DNA from: a virus
IMG/VR virus record: IMGVR_UViG_3300044972_000461
Span: 1-21,170 of that record
Direction: 5' to 3' (one strand)
DNA length: 21,170 nt
Shown: positions 1 to 6,872 of the stretch, in pieces
Numbering within the stretch: position 1 is the stretch's first letter
Layout: each line of letters opens with the position of its first letter
The notes under the pieces: generated by a model
Seen by the model: only the letters and a program-made list of their open reading frames with translations
What the model was told of the DNA's origin: nothing
Database searches by the model: none
Translations under genes and position numbers: made by a program

Positions 1-1136
1 TTGAATCATTGCGTTACACGGACCATAGCAATATCTTTATGTATGGTGATACATTCTGCTATGAGCGTATGGTTAACTTTCGCAATAGTATTGTAGAAGC
101 ATTGGAACATAATATCTATGACGCATTAATCTGCAATACTTACGAAACTGTTCAGGTTGCTAGCACAATGGGTTTAGAAGATGTTATACAAATAATTGCA
201 TATACTCATTTAGAAAGTCAAATTTTCAAAGACACAAAGAATCCTTTCTTGTATAATACCAATGAGTTGATGCGTAAGCAATTGGAATTGTACGGCATCA
301 CTATTGGTACACAGAGTAAGTTTAATCAGTTACACTTCACTAATGCATATCAATTACCTATTCCAATCACTGAGATGGGATTACTAGATGAACATCATGT
401 GCTGCGTGAAGGTGTATTGTTTATTGGTAGATGGGAAGAAGGTAAGAACCCAGAACTTTACTTAGACTTGATTGAACAAACTAAACTACCTGCACGAGTT
501 ATGACTAATGCGAATGGTGCAAAGAAGTTTGAAGAACGATTTAAGAAGATGGGTATAACCGACTATAAGATCGGTGTCAGCATCATTGGACAACAGAAGG
601 TAGACTTCATTACTAGTTGCAGAGTTGCATTCAATCCTAGCTCAGTTGAGAGTTATGGTATGGCTTTCTATGAAGAAGTATCACAGATGCCAACAGTTTG
701 CTTAGATGATATGCGCTGGACTAAAAACTTCAATAGTGCCTATTTTTATAGAACTGACAAGAAGCATATGGCTGAATTAGTTACAGCACTATACAACCAA
801 TATACCACAGCCAAATCATACTATGATACAGGTGCATTGACACATACGCAAGAAGTGGAAGCGGGTGTGTTTCACAAATGGAACAGTTGTTTCAATGATT
901 TTGAATGTAAAAAGTCTAATAGCAATACCGCAAAGATATGTGAAGAAACTACACTTAAGTTAAGTGAGTTTAATACTGATCTTGGACGTAGATTGTTGTG
1001 CATTGACGATATAAAATCAGTGTTGACAAACAAGCATAAATTTCGTATAATATATACAGACGATGATACTTACTTAACTAAAGACCCATCGTTTGAACCA
1101 GAGGAAGAGGGCGAAAGTCTTTTTAGTTTTGAATGA
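1..1136 (+). CDS. Glycosyltransferase, GT4-like, 5' end outside window
   Basis: The reading frame is open to the left edge (codons run from base 3), so the N-terminus is missing. The TTG at 9 is probably not the true start. The visible part looks like the C-terminal half of a GT-B glycosyltransferase. A segment reading GVLFIGRWEEGKNPELYLDL resembles the start of the donor-binding domain of GT4 enzymes, and SSVESYGMAFYEEV fits the E-x7-E-like donor-site helix. The last ~80 residues are a more variable tail. The stop overlaps the start of the epimerase gene by 4 nt (ATGA), so the two are probably co-translated. The family call comes from motifs and overall pattern. The sugar and acceptor are unknown. 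Confidence 0.65.
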   Translation, partial: ESLRYTDHSNIFMYGDTFCYERMVNFRNSIVEALEHNIYDALICNTYETVQVASTMGLEDVIQIIAYTHLESQIFKDTKNPFLYNTNELMRKQLELYGITIGTQSKFNQLHFTNAYQLPIPITEMGLLDEHHVLREGVLFIGRWEEGKNPELYLDLIEQTKLPARVMTNANGAKKFEERFKKMGITDYKIGVSIIGQQKVDFITSCRVAFNPSSVESYGMAFYEEVSQMPTVCLDDMRWTKNFNSAYFYRTDKKHMAELVTALYNQYTTAKSYYDTGALTHTQEVEAGVFHKWNSCFNDFECKKSNSNTAKICEETTLKLSEFNTDLGRRLLCIDDIKSVLTNKHKFRIIYTDDDTYLTKDPSFEPEEEGESLFSFE

Positions 1137-1969
1137 AAAAAGTATTAATAACAGGTTGTTCAGGTTACATTGGTAGTCATCTAGCAAAGATGTTGATGAA
1201 TTCAATGAAGTATGAGGTGCATGGTTTAGATATTCATGAACCTCAACAACCAATGAATAAATTTTACAATCAAGATATCAATAGACTATTTACTCTTGCT
1301 GAAGAATTTGATTGTGTTATTCATTTAGCAGCCTTAGTTAATGTAGGTGAAAGTGAGCAGCAGCCCATAAGTTATTATATTACTAACTTGAATGGTACAA
1401 TGAATGTTATCAACAAGATTAAGACAAAGAACTTTATCTTTGCTAGCACAGGTGCAGCACAAGATTGTGGTAGCGCATATGGTATTAGTAAACGTGCTGC
1501 GGAAGATGTTGTGCGTGAATATTGTACTGTACATAATCCCAAAGATTACACAATCTTTAGATTTTACAACGTAATTGGCAGTGATGGATTTGCACCAACT
1601 AATCCGGATGGTTTAATGCACAATTTAATTAAATCAAAAGAAAAGGGCGAGTTTACTATTTTTGGGAATGACTATGATACACGAGATGGAACATGTATGC
1701 GTGATTATGTTCATGTAAATGAGATATGTGACGCATTGTGTACTGCTATTGAGAAGCCAAGTAATCAAATAGAATGCTTAGGGCATGGGGTAGGTTATAC
1801 TGTTGCTGAGATAGTTAATAAGTTCAAAGAAGTAAATAATATACCTAATATTAATTTGCTTACAAAGATAGGCCCAAGAAGAAAGGGTGACTTAGCAGTA
1901 TCCGTATTAGATAATGTGTCACCCTATATGAAAGAGTTATACTCTTTAGAAGAACTTCTTAAGATTTAG
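1133..1969 (+). CDS. NAD-dependent sugar epimerase/dehydratase (extended SDR, GalE-like)
   Basis: This 278-aa protein has the N-terminal Rossmann motif ITGCSGYIGSHLA (Gly8, Gly11, Gly14), then HLAALVNVGES, a catalytic Ser near residue 106 and the pair Tyr116/Lys120 in YGISK. FRFYNVIGSD and RDYVHVNEICDAL are typical of UDP-glucose 4-epimerase and related nucleotide-sugar enzymes. It is shorter than full GalE (about 330 aa), mainly in the C-terminal substrate-binding part, so substrate specificity cannot be inferred. It starts in a 4-nt overlap with the upstream glycosyltransferase, consistent with supplying or altering the sugar that enzyme transfers. Its stop overlaps the stop of the opposing gene. 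Confidence 0.85.
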   Translation: MKKVLITGCSGYIGSHLAKMLMNSMKYEVHGLDIHEPQQPMNKFYNQDINRLFTLAEEFDCVIHLAALVNVGESEQQPISYYITNLNGTMNVINKIKTKNFIFASTGAAQDCGSAYGISKRAAEDVVREYCTVHNPKDYTIFRFYNVIGSDGFAPTNPDGLMHNLIKSKEKGEFTIFGNDYDTRDGTCMRDYVHVNEICDALCTAIEKPSNQIECLGHGVGYTVAEIVNKFKEVNNIPNINLLTKIGPRRKGDLAVSVLDNVSPYMKELYSLEELLKI

Positions 1970-3897
1970 TGTCTTAACAATAATGTACTTAGTACACCAG
2001 GATCATTGGCACTAACATCGCCTTCACCTGGGGCAACAATAACATTATACTTCATGCCAGCCGGAATTGAATTTCGTTTGGCCATGTATTCAGTATAACT
2101 TAATATGCTTGAAACACTTATACCGTATTCTTTTGCAATACGTTGTTTCATTTCAGCAAGAGCCTCAGGACTAGCAGGTTGCCATGCTCCGTCATCAGTC
2201 TTTTTCAAGTTACCTTTCTCATCTTTAGCTAGTAAATCATAGAATAGTTTTTCTGGAACGATGCGGCTATTTTTAGTTGTATCTAAGTTTGGATCTTTTG
2301 CTTTAACTTGTTTCTCTTGTGCAGTGTTAGCACCTTCACTCCAATTGATAATGAAATTATCTGGCTTCTGAGCTAATGCTGCTCCTGCCATCTTAGTGTA
2401 AGCATAGAATCTAACATCAGGATGTTTAGCAGCCATCTTCAATGCCATATCTAAGTATTCTGGACTGAAGAAGTCACCGGCATCATGCCAGCGAACTGTT
2501 ACTTGCCAACCATTAGGGAATTTCTTATCACCCTTTGCTGCTGCTTTTGATTCAACAGAGATTTCATTGCTTAGTTGATTAAAGAAACCATCTGGATCGT
2601 TTAATAGATATGTTAGTATTCTTCCGTCACTTTGCCAAGCTGCTTTGAATTGAATTTTTCCACCTTTCATAGCGAAACAGTCAACTTTACATGAACCAGC
2701 GCCGGGGCAAGTATTAACAACAATTAGATTATTTGTTTGTTCATCTAATGCAATACCTACCAATGCTGCGAATCCAACGTTAAAGAATTGTTCAAACTCT
2801 CCATTACTATGCTTCATCTTTTCGTTTTGTTTTAGTAATGCTTTGGGACGAATTGATAATGTTTTCTTAACCGCATCTTCATCGTATGACTTACCATCTG
2901 GACTTAAGTATGAGACTACACTACTACGATGGATGTAAGGCATTTTGTATTTGTCGCCGGCAGTCTTACCAGTAGTATACTTTTCGTTGCCTTTCTTATC
3001 TACCTTAACGTTACCGGCTTTATCTAAGTCAGGTGTGCCTACGATACGTTTCATGTAGTCTTGAAACTCTTGACTATCTAAATCACGAGTTTGTGCTGGC
3101 AGTTTGGTTGCTTCACCTAACCCAGAAAGACTACGAATTCTATCTAAGTGTTCTTGGCCCTCCGCCACACCTTCTGAAAACCCGTTGTCTTCAAGATCGT
3201 TTTGTAATTCTATCTGGGCCATATTGAACCCCGATTTATATTCATCCCACTCAGTGGGTTCATCTGCTCTACTATAAGGATTATGATACGAGTTTGATCC
3301 CATTCTTTGACCATCGTAGTAACCTCGATCATAAGGATCAGGTGTCACCTGGCCTTCCGCCACACCTTGCTCTTTACTTTTCTTCAGTGTATTGGGATGT
3401 GCTAAACCTTTTTTGACTTTTTCTGCCTGACTCATCTTATCAACTTGCTTGCCAAGTTTAGGATCAACATCGTGCCAAGTCTTTGGATAGGGCTTTTTAT
3501 CACCTTCCGCCACACCTTCCGAAGTAATATTATCGGAAACTTTCCCTAGGAATTTTTTAATCATTGCTGGGTCATTTGCATAGAAACCCGGTAATTCACC
3601 GAATCTTTTAACATATTTTCTTATCATATCGTCACGTTCTGCCATTTTCAAACTATAACTTAAATCGTGAGAAGCATTAGCTGCTTTGTTTAATGCGCGG
3701 TAACTAGGACTAGTCATAAGTTTAATTCCGTGTTTAGCTCCGTGATACATGTCACCTACAATGCCCTCCGCCACACCTTCTTCACCGGGCATGTCACCAG
3801 CACTAGCAACAAATTGCTGAGGTGTCATAATTGAGATACCTTTTGGGGCGCCCGGCATCTTTGGCTCTGCGCCCTCGTGTAATTCTTTAAAGTTCAT
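1966..3897 (-). CDS. Modular (E/Q)GVAEG-repeat protein with C-terminal GP88-like domain
   Basis: I start this 643-aa protein at the ATG at 3897 because AGGAATAAG lies just upstream. An in-frame start at 3927 would overlap the previous gene by 41 nt. Four (E/Q)GVAEG repeats begin at residues 40, 127, 177 and 242. They divide the N-terminal 250 residues into short, unrelated-looking segments. The rest is one domain with CPGAGSC...C (Cys397, Cys403, Cys407) and VRWHDAGDFFSPEYL (His471-Asp475), followed by FYAYTKM. This pattern resembles the phage GP88 family, which is of unknown biochemical function. The N-terminus MNFKELHEG resembles a T4 capsid-targeting sequence. The GP88 assignment is from memory of the motifs. 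Confidence 0.75.
   Translation of the reverse strand: MNFKELHEGAEPKMPGAPKGISIMTPQQFVASAGDMPGEEGVAEGIVGDMYHGAKHGIKLMTSPSYRALNKAANASHDLSYSLKMAERDDMIRKYVKRFGELPGFYANDPAMIKKFLGKVSDNITSEGVAEGDKKPYPKTWHDVDPKLGKQVDKMSQAEKVKKGLAHPNTLKKSKEQGVAEGQVTPDPYDRGYYDGQRMGSNSYHNPYSRADEPTEWDEYKSGFNMAQIELQNDLEDNGFSEGVAEGQEHLDRIRSLSGLGEATKLPAQTRDLDSQEFQDYMKRIVGTPDLDKAGNVKVDKKGNEKYTTGKTAGDKYKMPYIHRSSVVSYLSPDGKSYDEDAVKKTLSIRPKALLKQNEKMKHSNGEFEQFFNVGFAALVGIALDEQTNNLIVVNTCPGAGSCKVDCFAMKGGKIQFKAAWQSDGRILTYLLNDPDGFFNQLSNEISVESKAAAKGDKKFPNGWQVTVRWHDAGDFFSPEYLDMALKMAAKHPDVRFYAYTKMAGAALAQKPDNFIINWSEGANTAQEKQVKAKDPNLDTTKNSRIVPEKLFYDLLAKDEKGNLKKTDDGAWQPASPEALAEMKQRIAKEYGISVSSILSYTEYMAKRNSIPAGMKYNVIVAPGEGDVSANDPGVLSTLLLRH
3158..3174 (-). 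repeat. 17-bp (E/Q)GVAEG repeat, copy 4
   Basis: The minus strand reads GAAGGTGTGGCGGAGGG, in frame at residue 242. It is the last copy before the long C-terminal GP88-like domain. Confidence 0.9.
3353..3369 (-). repeat. 17-bp (E/Q)GVAEG repeat, copy 3
   Basis: The minus strand reads CAAGGTGTGGCGGAAGG, in frame at residue 177, with Gln instead of Glu in the first position. It precedes a Tyr/Asp-rich segment of about 60 residues. Confidence 0.9.
3503..3519 (-). repeat. 17-bp (E/Q)GVAEG repeat, copy 2
   Basis: The minus strand reads GAAGGTGTGGCGGAAGG, in frame at residue 127. It differs from copy 1 only at a synonymous GAA/GAG position. The following segment is about 45 residues and Lys-rich. 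Confidence 0.9.
3764..3780 (-). repeat. 17-bp (E/Q)GVAEG repeat, copy 1
   Basis: Read on the minus strand this is GAAGGTGTGGCGGAGGG, encoding E-GVAE-G. It is in frame at residue 40 of the 643-aa protein and separates the N-terminal segment from a helical segment of about 80 residues. Confidence 0.9.
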
Positions 3898-4633
3898 TTT
3901 TCTTATTCCTAATAAATTGTTCAGCAAGCATTACTAATTCATGTAATTCTTCAATAGATTCGCAATGCCATCTACGTAGACTTTTATTTATATTGCTATT
4001 TGGATCGTTTGCTGTTTTTGCACCGGTACGATGTTTCTTCATTCCACGCATTCTTGCACAAAAGCTAGCTCTACGCTTTGCTGCTTTGCTGCCTTTTTTA
4101 AGTTTGCTTGGTTTAGTTGTTACTGCTGTTTGAATCTTGCTGCCAGGATGACTACGGCGATAACTGGCTACACTCTTTTTACTCATCCCACCTGCACGTT
4201 TGTTATTGTGCTTTGACCAAGTTTCACCCTCCGCCACACCTTGTTTTGGTTCTGGTAATCGTAATTTTTTACGCATTTCAGGGCTTGTGGCTGTTAAACG
4301 TTTCTGTTGTTCTTTATCTTGTCTTGCTTTTTCTTCCGGACTGTTATTACGTTTTTCTCTACGATCACCGCTTGATGTACGATTATCCATTTCTGATAAG
4401 CCTTCCGCCACACCTTGTTGGCCAAAAGAATCAAAATGTGCTTGTGCTTGTTTTTTAGAATTATATCTGTGAATCTCACCTGTTGGGCTTGTAACTTTCC
4501 ACTCAACATGGTCAGTTGTTCTTCCTGACGGATTATTATCCTTTTCAATCTTTGGAGTGGTTTTTACCACTGGTCTGATATACTTTTTAAATCGGTCTTC
4601 CGGAGAACTCTCGGTTATTTCATTAAATCTCAT
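3887..4633 (-). CDS. Modular basic (E/Q)GVAEG-repeat protein
   Basis: This 248-aa protein has QGVAEG repeats starting at residues 73 and 131. Segment 1 begins MRFNEITESS and includes a short beta-rich stretch with EWKVTSPTGEIHRY. Segment 2 is charged and probably helical. Segment 3 is very basic, with KAAKRRASFCARMRGMKK, then AKTANDPNSNINKSLRRWHC. I recognise this SFCARM...RWxC pattern from many T4-like phage proteins (DUF6321-like), whose role is unknown to me. The C-terminal 30 residues are helical and acidic. The gene overlaps the start of the next (E/Q)GVAEG gene by about 11 nt, so they form a unit. The high Lys/Arg content would suit a DNA-associated or internal head protein, which is inference. 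Confidence 0.75.
   Translation of the reverse strand: MRFNEITESSPEDRFKKYIRPVVKTTPKIEKDNNPSGRTTDHVEWKVTSPTGEIHRYNSKKQAQAHFDSFGQQGVAEGLSEMDNRTSSGDRREKRNNSPEEKARQDKEQQKRLTATSPEMRKKLRLPEPKQGVAEGETWSKHNNKRAGGMSKKSVASYRRSHPGSKIQTAVTTKPSKLKKGSKAAKRRASFCARMRGMKKHRTGAKTANDPNSNINKSLRRWHCESIEELHELVMLAEQFIRNKKNEL
4227..4243 (-). repeat. 17-bp (E/Q)GVAEG repeat, copy 6
   Basis: The minus strand reads CAAGGTGTGGCGGAGGG, in frame at residue 131 of the 248-aa protein. It lies directly before the basic SFCARM-containing segment. Confidence 0.9.
4401..4417 (-). repeat. 17-bp (E/Q)GVAEG repeat, copy 5
   Basis: The minus strand reads CAAGGTGTGGCGGAAGG, in frame at residue 73 of the 248-aa protein. It is identical at nucleotide level to copy 3 in the neighbouring gene. 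Confidence 0.9.
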
Positions 4634-4651
4634 GTTTTTGTCCGTAAATAG

Positions 4652-4680
4652 TTGACTTTATTGCGTAAATATGTTACACT
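4652..4680 (+). promoter_or_regulatory. Sigma70-like promoter of the UV endonuclease gene
   Basis: TTGACT (4652-4657), a 17-nt spacer and TACACT (4675-4680) form a good sigma70 promoter in the 78-bp gap between divergent genes. The predicted transcript would start about 25 nt before the TTG start codon at 4712. The spacing equals that of the promoters in the downstream island, but the spacer sequence is unrelated. Confidence 0.6.
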
Positions 4681-4711
4681 CATGTATTATTTATCACTTT
4701 AGACTTTTATC

Positions 4712-5737
4712 TTGACAAATCAATCTATCAAACGCCTCGGATTTGCTTGCAAATTTAGTGAACTAAACACTAAGGGCGAAGTAGTTAGCATACCCGAAAT
4801 GAATACCGGTGGTACTACTCTCGCTTGGGCAGCTAGGCAAAAGCGTAGTATCGCAGAAGAAAAGGTAATTGAAGTTGCTAAACGTAACATTCTGCATACC
4901 CACAATCTAGTTAAAAAAGTAGCAACACTACAACCCGAACTACGTATGGTTCGTCTTACTAGTGACATGATTTCTTTTTATACACATGATGACTGGAAAG
5001 ATTTCTGGCAAGATAGTGATATTCAGAAGAAACTAGAACACTGGATGGCACCCATTGGTGAAACAGCTAGAACCAATGATGTTCGTCTTTCATTTCACCC
5101 AGGTCAATTTACAGTTTTAGCGAGTGATCGTGAAGAAGTAGTAAATAAGAGTATAGAAGAATTTGAATACCATTGCGACATGGTTCGTTGGATGGGCTAT
5201 GGCAAATCATTTCAAGACTTCAAAGTTAATGTTCACATTTCTGGTAGAAAAGGTCCTCAGGGTATCAGAGATGTTTATAATCGGTTGTCCCCTGAGGCAA
5301 GAAACACACTTACACTAGAGAATGAGGAATACACACATGGACTACTTGACTGCTTATCATTATCTGACCTCGTACCTACGGTCCTCGATATCCATCATAA
5401 TTGGATTCGTGAAGGAGAATACATTCAGCCTACTGATGCGCTTGTACAACGGGTTATTGATAGTTGGCGCGGTGTTCGCCCTACTATGCATTACAGTGTT
5501 AGCCGCGAAGATATACTCGGAGAACATTCCGCAACACGATTACCCGATCATGGTGCGTTGATTGCAGCAGGCTATAGTAAGCAGAAACTTAGGGCACATA
5601 GCGACCAATACTGGAATGATGCCGTGAACGATTGGGCATTGACATTTCTTGAGAACTTTGATATCATGTGTGAATCAAAATGGAAAAATCTTGCTAGCTT
5701 TAAATTATTTGAAAGATATAAACATGGGACTATTTGA
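4712..5737 (+). CDS. uvsE: UV-damage endonuclease (UvsE/UVDE family)
   Basis: This 341-aa TIM-barrel nuclease resembles UVDE, which nicks DNA 5' of UV photoproducts and other lesions to start alternative excision repair. Family motifs appear in order: RLGFACKF at the N-terminus, RLTSDMISFYTH, LSFHPGQFTVL (metal-binding His), VNVHISGRKG, LTLENEEY, VLDIHHNWI (His pair), RPTMHYSVSRED, HSDQYWND and FDIMCESKWKNLA. These give the His/Glu/Asp set that binds the metal cluster. The start must be the TTG at 4712. An in-frame TAG lies at 4700, and the next ATG would remove the conserved RLGFAC strand. No clear Shine-Dalgarno is seen. The next gene overlaps its end by 14 nt. Confidence 0.88.
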   Translation: MTNQSIKRLGFACKFSELNTKGEVVSIPEMNTGGTTLAWAARQKRSIAEEKVIEVAKRNILHTHNLVKKVATLQPELRMVRLTSDMISFYTHDDWKDFWQDSDIQKKLEHWMAPIGETARTNDVRLSFHPGQFTVLASDREEVVNKSIEEFEYHCDMVRWMGYGKSFQDFKVNVHISGRKGPQGIRDVYNRLSPEARNTLTLENEEYTHGLLDCLSLSDLVPTVLDIHHNWIREGEYIQPTDALVQRVIDSWRGVRPTMHYSVSREDILGEHSATRLPDHGALIAAGYSKQKLRAHSDQYWNDAVNDWALTFLENFDIMCESKWKNLASFKLFERYKHGTI

Positions 5738-6167
5738 TAAATTATTTGGCAAAAAGCCAGAACCAATTGTAGAGATACCAAATCCAGTTAAGGAAAAGAA
5801 ACCTCGCAAACCAAAGGCAAAGAAGGAAGAACCTACTATATCTGACAAAGAAAAGGCAAATACTGAAGGACTGCCCTATGTTAATATTCTAAAGATGGAA
5901 ATTGATCCATATGATATCAACAGCGGTGCGTTTGAACTTGACTACAACGATAAATTTGTATTAAACTTAATTCGTGCAGGATATAAGATGCGTGACGATG
6001 ACAGTGATACTATCATTGTAGATCGGTGGTTTCAAACAGTATGCAGAAACATAGCACTTGAACTCTATGAGCAGCAACAAGCTGACCCTGAGAATCGGGC
6101 ACAGGCTACAGATATGAGAGTGGTGCGAGCCAAAGACCTTGGTGATGGACGCACAGAGGTAAGCTGA
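5724..6167 (+). CDS. Conserved small phage protein (MGLFDKLFGKK type)
   Basis: I place the start at the ATG at 5724, inside the end of the endonuclease gene, giving 147 aa. The N-terminus is MGLFDKLFGKK, then a Pro/Lys-rich linker (residues ~12-40), then a compact domain with GAFELDYNDKFVLNLIRAGY and VDRWFQTVCRNIALELYEQQ, ending DLGDGRTEVS. I recall very similar proteins in T4-like cyanophages and other aquatic myoviruses, annotated only as hypothetical. The amphipathic N-terminus could touch a membrane or a partner protein, which is inference. The start overlaps the endonuclease and the stop lies 5 nt before the first island promoter. Confidence 0.8.
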   Translation: MGLFDKLFGKKPEPIVEIPNPVKEKKPRKPKAKKEEPTISDKEKANTEGLPYVNILKMEIDPYDINSGAFELDYNDKFVLNLIRAGYKMRDDDSDTIIVDRWFQTVCRNIALELYEQQQADPENRAQATDMRVVRAKDLGDGRTEVS

Positions 6168-6172
6168 AAAGG

Positions 6173-6201
6173 TTGACACCAAATAGATTTGAGTATATAA
6201 T
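6173..6201 (+). promoter_or_regulatory. Island promoter 1 (consensus sigma70)
   Basis: TTGACA (6173-6178), a 17-nt spacer and TATAAT (6196-6201) are perfect consensus hexamers. The spacer and the bases after -10 (AGAGTCTTA) match the repeated cassette. The rest of the leader up to the ATG at 6233 is different, so this is a diverged or recombined copy. Confidence 0.85.
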
Positions 6202-6232
6202 AGAGTCTTACTACCTTGTTTGGAAAAAAGTT

Positions 6233-6469
6233 ATGAACGAACGAATTATCAATGACCTTGCTGTCAAGTCTGGACTAGCCGAAGACATGGGTAGAGGTTA
6301 TAAATTTCCTGACAATTATCTAGATTTCGCCCAGTTGATTGTGAAAGAATGTATGACCACTATTCTCAAAGAATCTAAATGGTATTGGGATAAGGATGAA
6401 TTTGAAAGTTCTAATGCTATTCAAAATGCGGCAAGACGAGTAAAAGAACATCTCGGAGTTGAAGAATGA
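6233..6469 (+). CDS. MNERI...HFGVEE family small protein, paralogue A
   Basis: This 78-aa protein starts at the ATG at 6233, downstream of promoter 1. In-frame codons before it lie in the promoter itself. It shares three blocks with three other proteins in the island: an N-terminal MNERI followed by a short helix, a central FAQLIVKEC, and a C-terminal KEHLGVEE. No enzyme motif is seen and the protein is probably helical. Similar proteins are common in viral metagenomes as far as I recall, without known function. Its last codons encode the Shine-Dalgarno for the next gene, whose ATG overlaps this stop. Confidence 0.75.
   Translation: MNERIINDLAVKSGLAEDMGRGYKFPDNYLDFAQLIVKECMTTILKESKWYWDKDEFESSNAIQNAARRVKEHLGVEE
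6455..6469 (+). repeat. GGAGTTGAAGAATGA stop/RBS/start junction, copy 1
   Basis: These 15 bases encode the C-terminal GVEE and stop of one gene. They also supply GGAG as ribosome binding site and the overlapping ATG of the next. The next 11 bases, ACGAACGAATT, also recur at the 9608 copy. Confidence 0.85.
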
Positions 6470-6627
6470 ACGAACGAATTCGACAACTTGCTGAACAGGC
6501 TGGCTTTGCTTATGAACCTAGCCCGACATTACAAAAGTTCGCCGAGTTGATTGTGAAGGAATGTTGCGATCAGGTAAGAATGGTTGATGCTATGGAAATT
6601 AAAAAACATTTCGGAGTTGAAGAATGA
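6466..6627 (+). CDS. MNERI...HFGVEE family small protein, paralogue B
   Basis: This 53-aa protein is the shortest family member. It reads MNERIRQLAEQAGFAYE, then TLQKFAELIVKECCDQV, and ends IKKHFGVEE. It keeps all three family blocks but has almost no variable region between the central helix and the C-terminus, so it approximates the family core. The start overlaps the previous stop (ATGA) and GGAG lies 8 nt upstream. It ends in another GGAGTTGAAGAATGA junction. Confidence 0.75.
   Translation: MNERIRQLAEQAGFAYEPSPTLQKFAELIVKECCDQVRMVDAMEIKKHFGVEE
6613..6627 (+). repeat. GGAGTTGAAGAATGA junction, copy 2
   Basis: This is identical to copy 1. It joins paralogue B to an unrelated 82-aa gene. 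Confidence 0.85.
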
Positions 6628-6872
6628 CTCCATACGGATATATTAGTAAGAGATATAGATTCATCTTTGGCCCAGGCAACTTTGAAATGCCTCGTATTGA
6701 TACAAGGGAAGCAGACAAACTCTTTCCATTGTTTTCGTGTTATCTTGAGTCACAATACCCAGGACAAGAACCATGGGGCGGTGTTGTTCCCGACATAGGA
6801 TTAGTTTACTACTATACTGAAAACATTGGCGAGTTGGGCATAGAGCCTTTGTATCTAGGAGTTGAAGAATGA
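6624..6872 (+). CDS. Hypothetical 82-aa protein ending in GVEE
   Basis: I do not recognise this family. The protein starts MTPYGYISKRYRFIFGP and is rich in aromatic residues, with a predicted mixed alpha/beta composition and no membrane segment. Its last four residues (GVEE) match those of the unrelated MNERI proteins, and the matching DNA carries the next gene's ribosome binding site. The shared tail is therefore better explained by the DNA junction than by common ancestry of the proteins. It overlaps the genes on both sides by 4 nt. Confidence 0.65.
   Translation: MTPYGYISKRYRFIFGPGNFEMPRIDTREADKLFPLFSCYLESQYPGQEPWGGVVPDIGLVYYYTENIGELGIEPLYLGVEE
6858..6872 (+). repeat. GGAGTTGAAGAATGA junction, copy 3
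   Basis: This is identical to copies 1 and 2. It joins the 82-aa gene to an 81-aa gene whose first codons ATGAACGAA match the MNERI genes. Confidence 0.85.

Noticed and set aside
3985-3992. TATAAATA on the minus strand inside the 248-aa gene, as a perfect T4-like late promoter
   Set aside because: It could drive the downstream (E/Q)GVAEG gene, but it lies within coding sequence in an AT-rich genome, so a single 8-mer is not enough to list as a feature.
4117-4472. Open frames antisense to the basic (E/Q)GVAEG protein
   Set aside because: They lack ribosome binding sites, overlap a well-supported gene, and show low-complexity hydrophobic composition typical of antisense frames.
4712-4717. TTGACA at 4712 as another -35 box
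   Set aside because: No -10 element follows at 16-18 nt, and the bases are the TTG start codon and second codon of the endonuclease.
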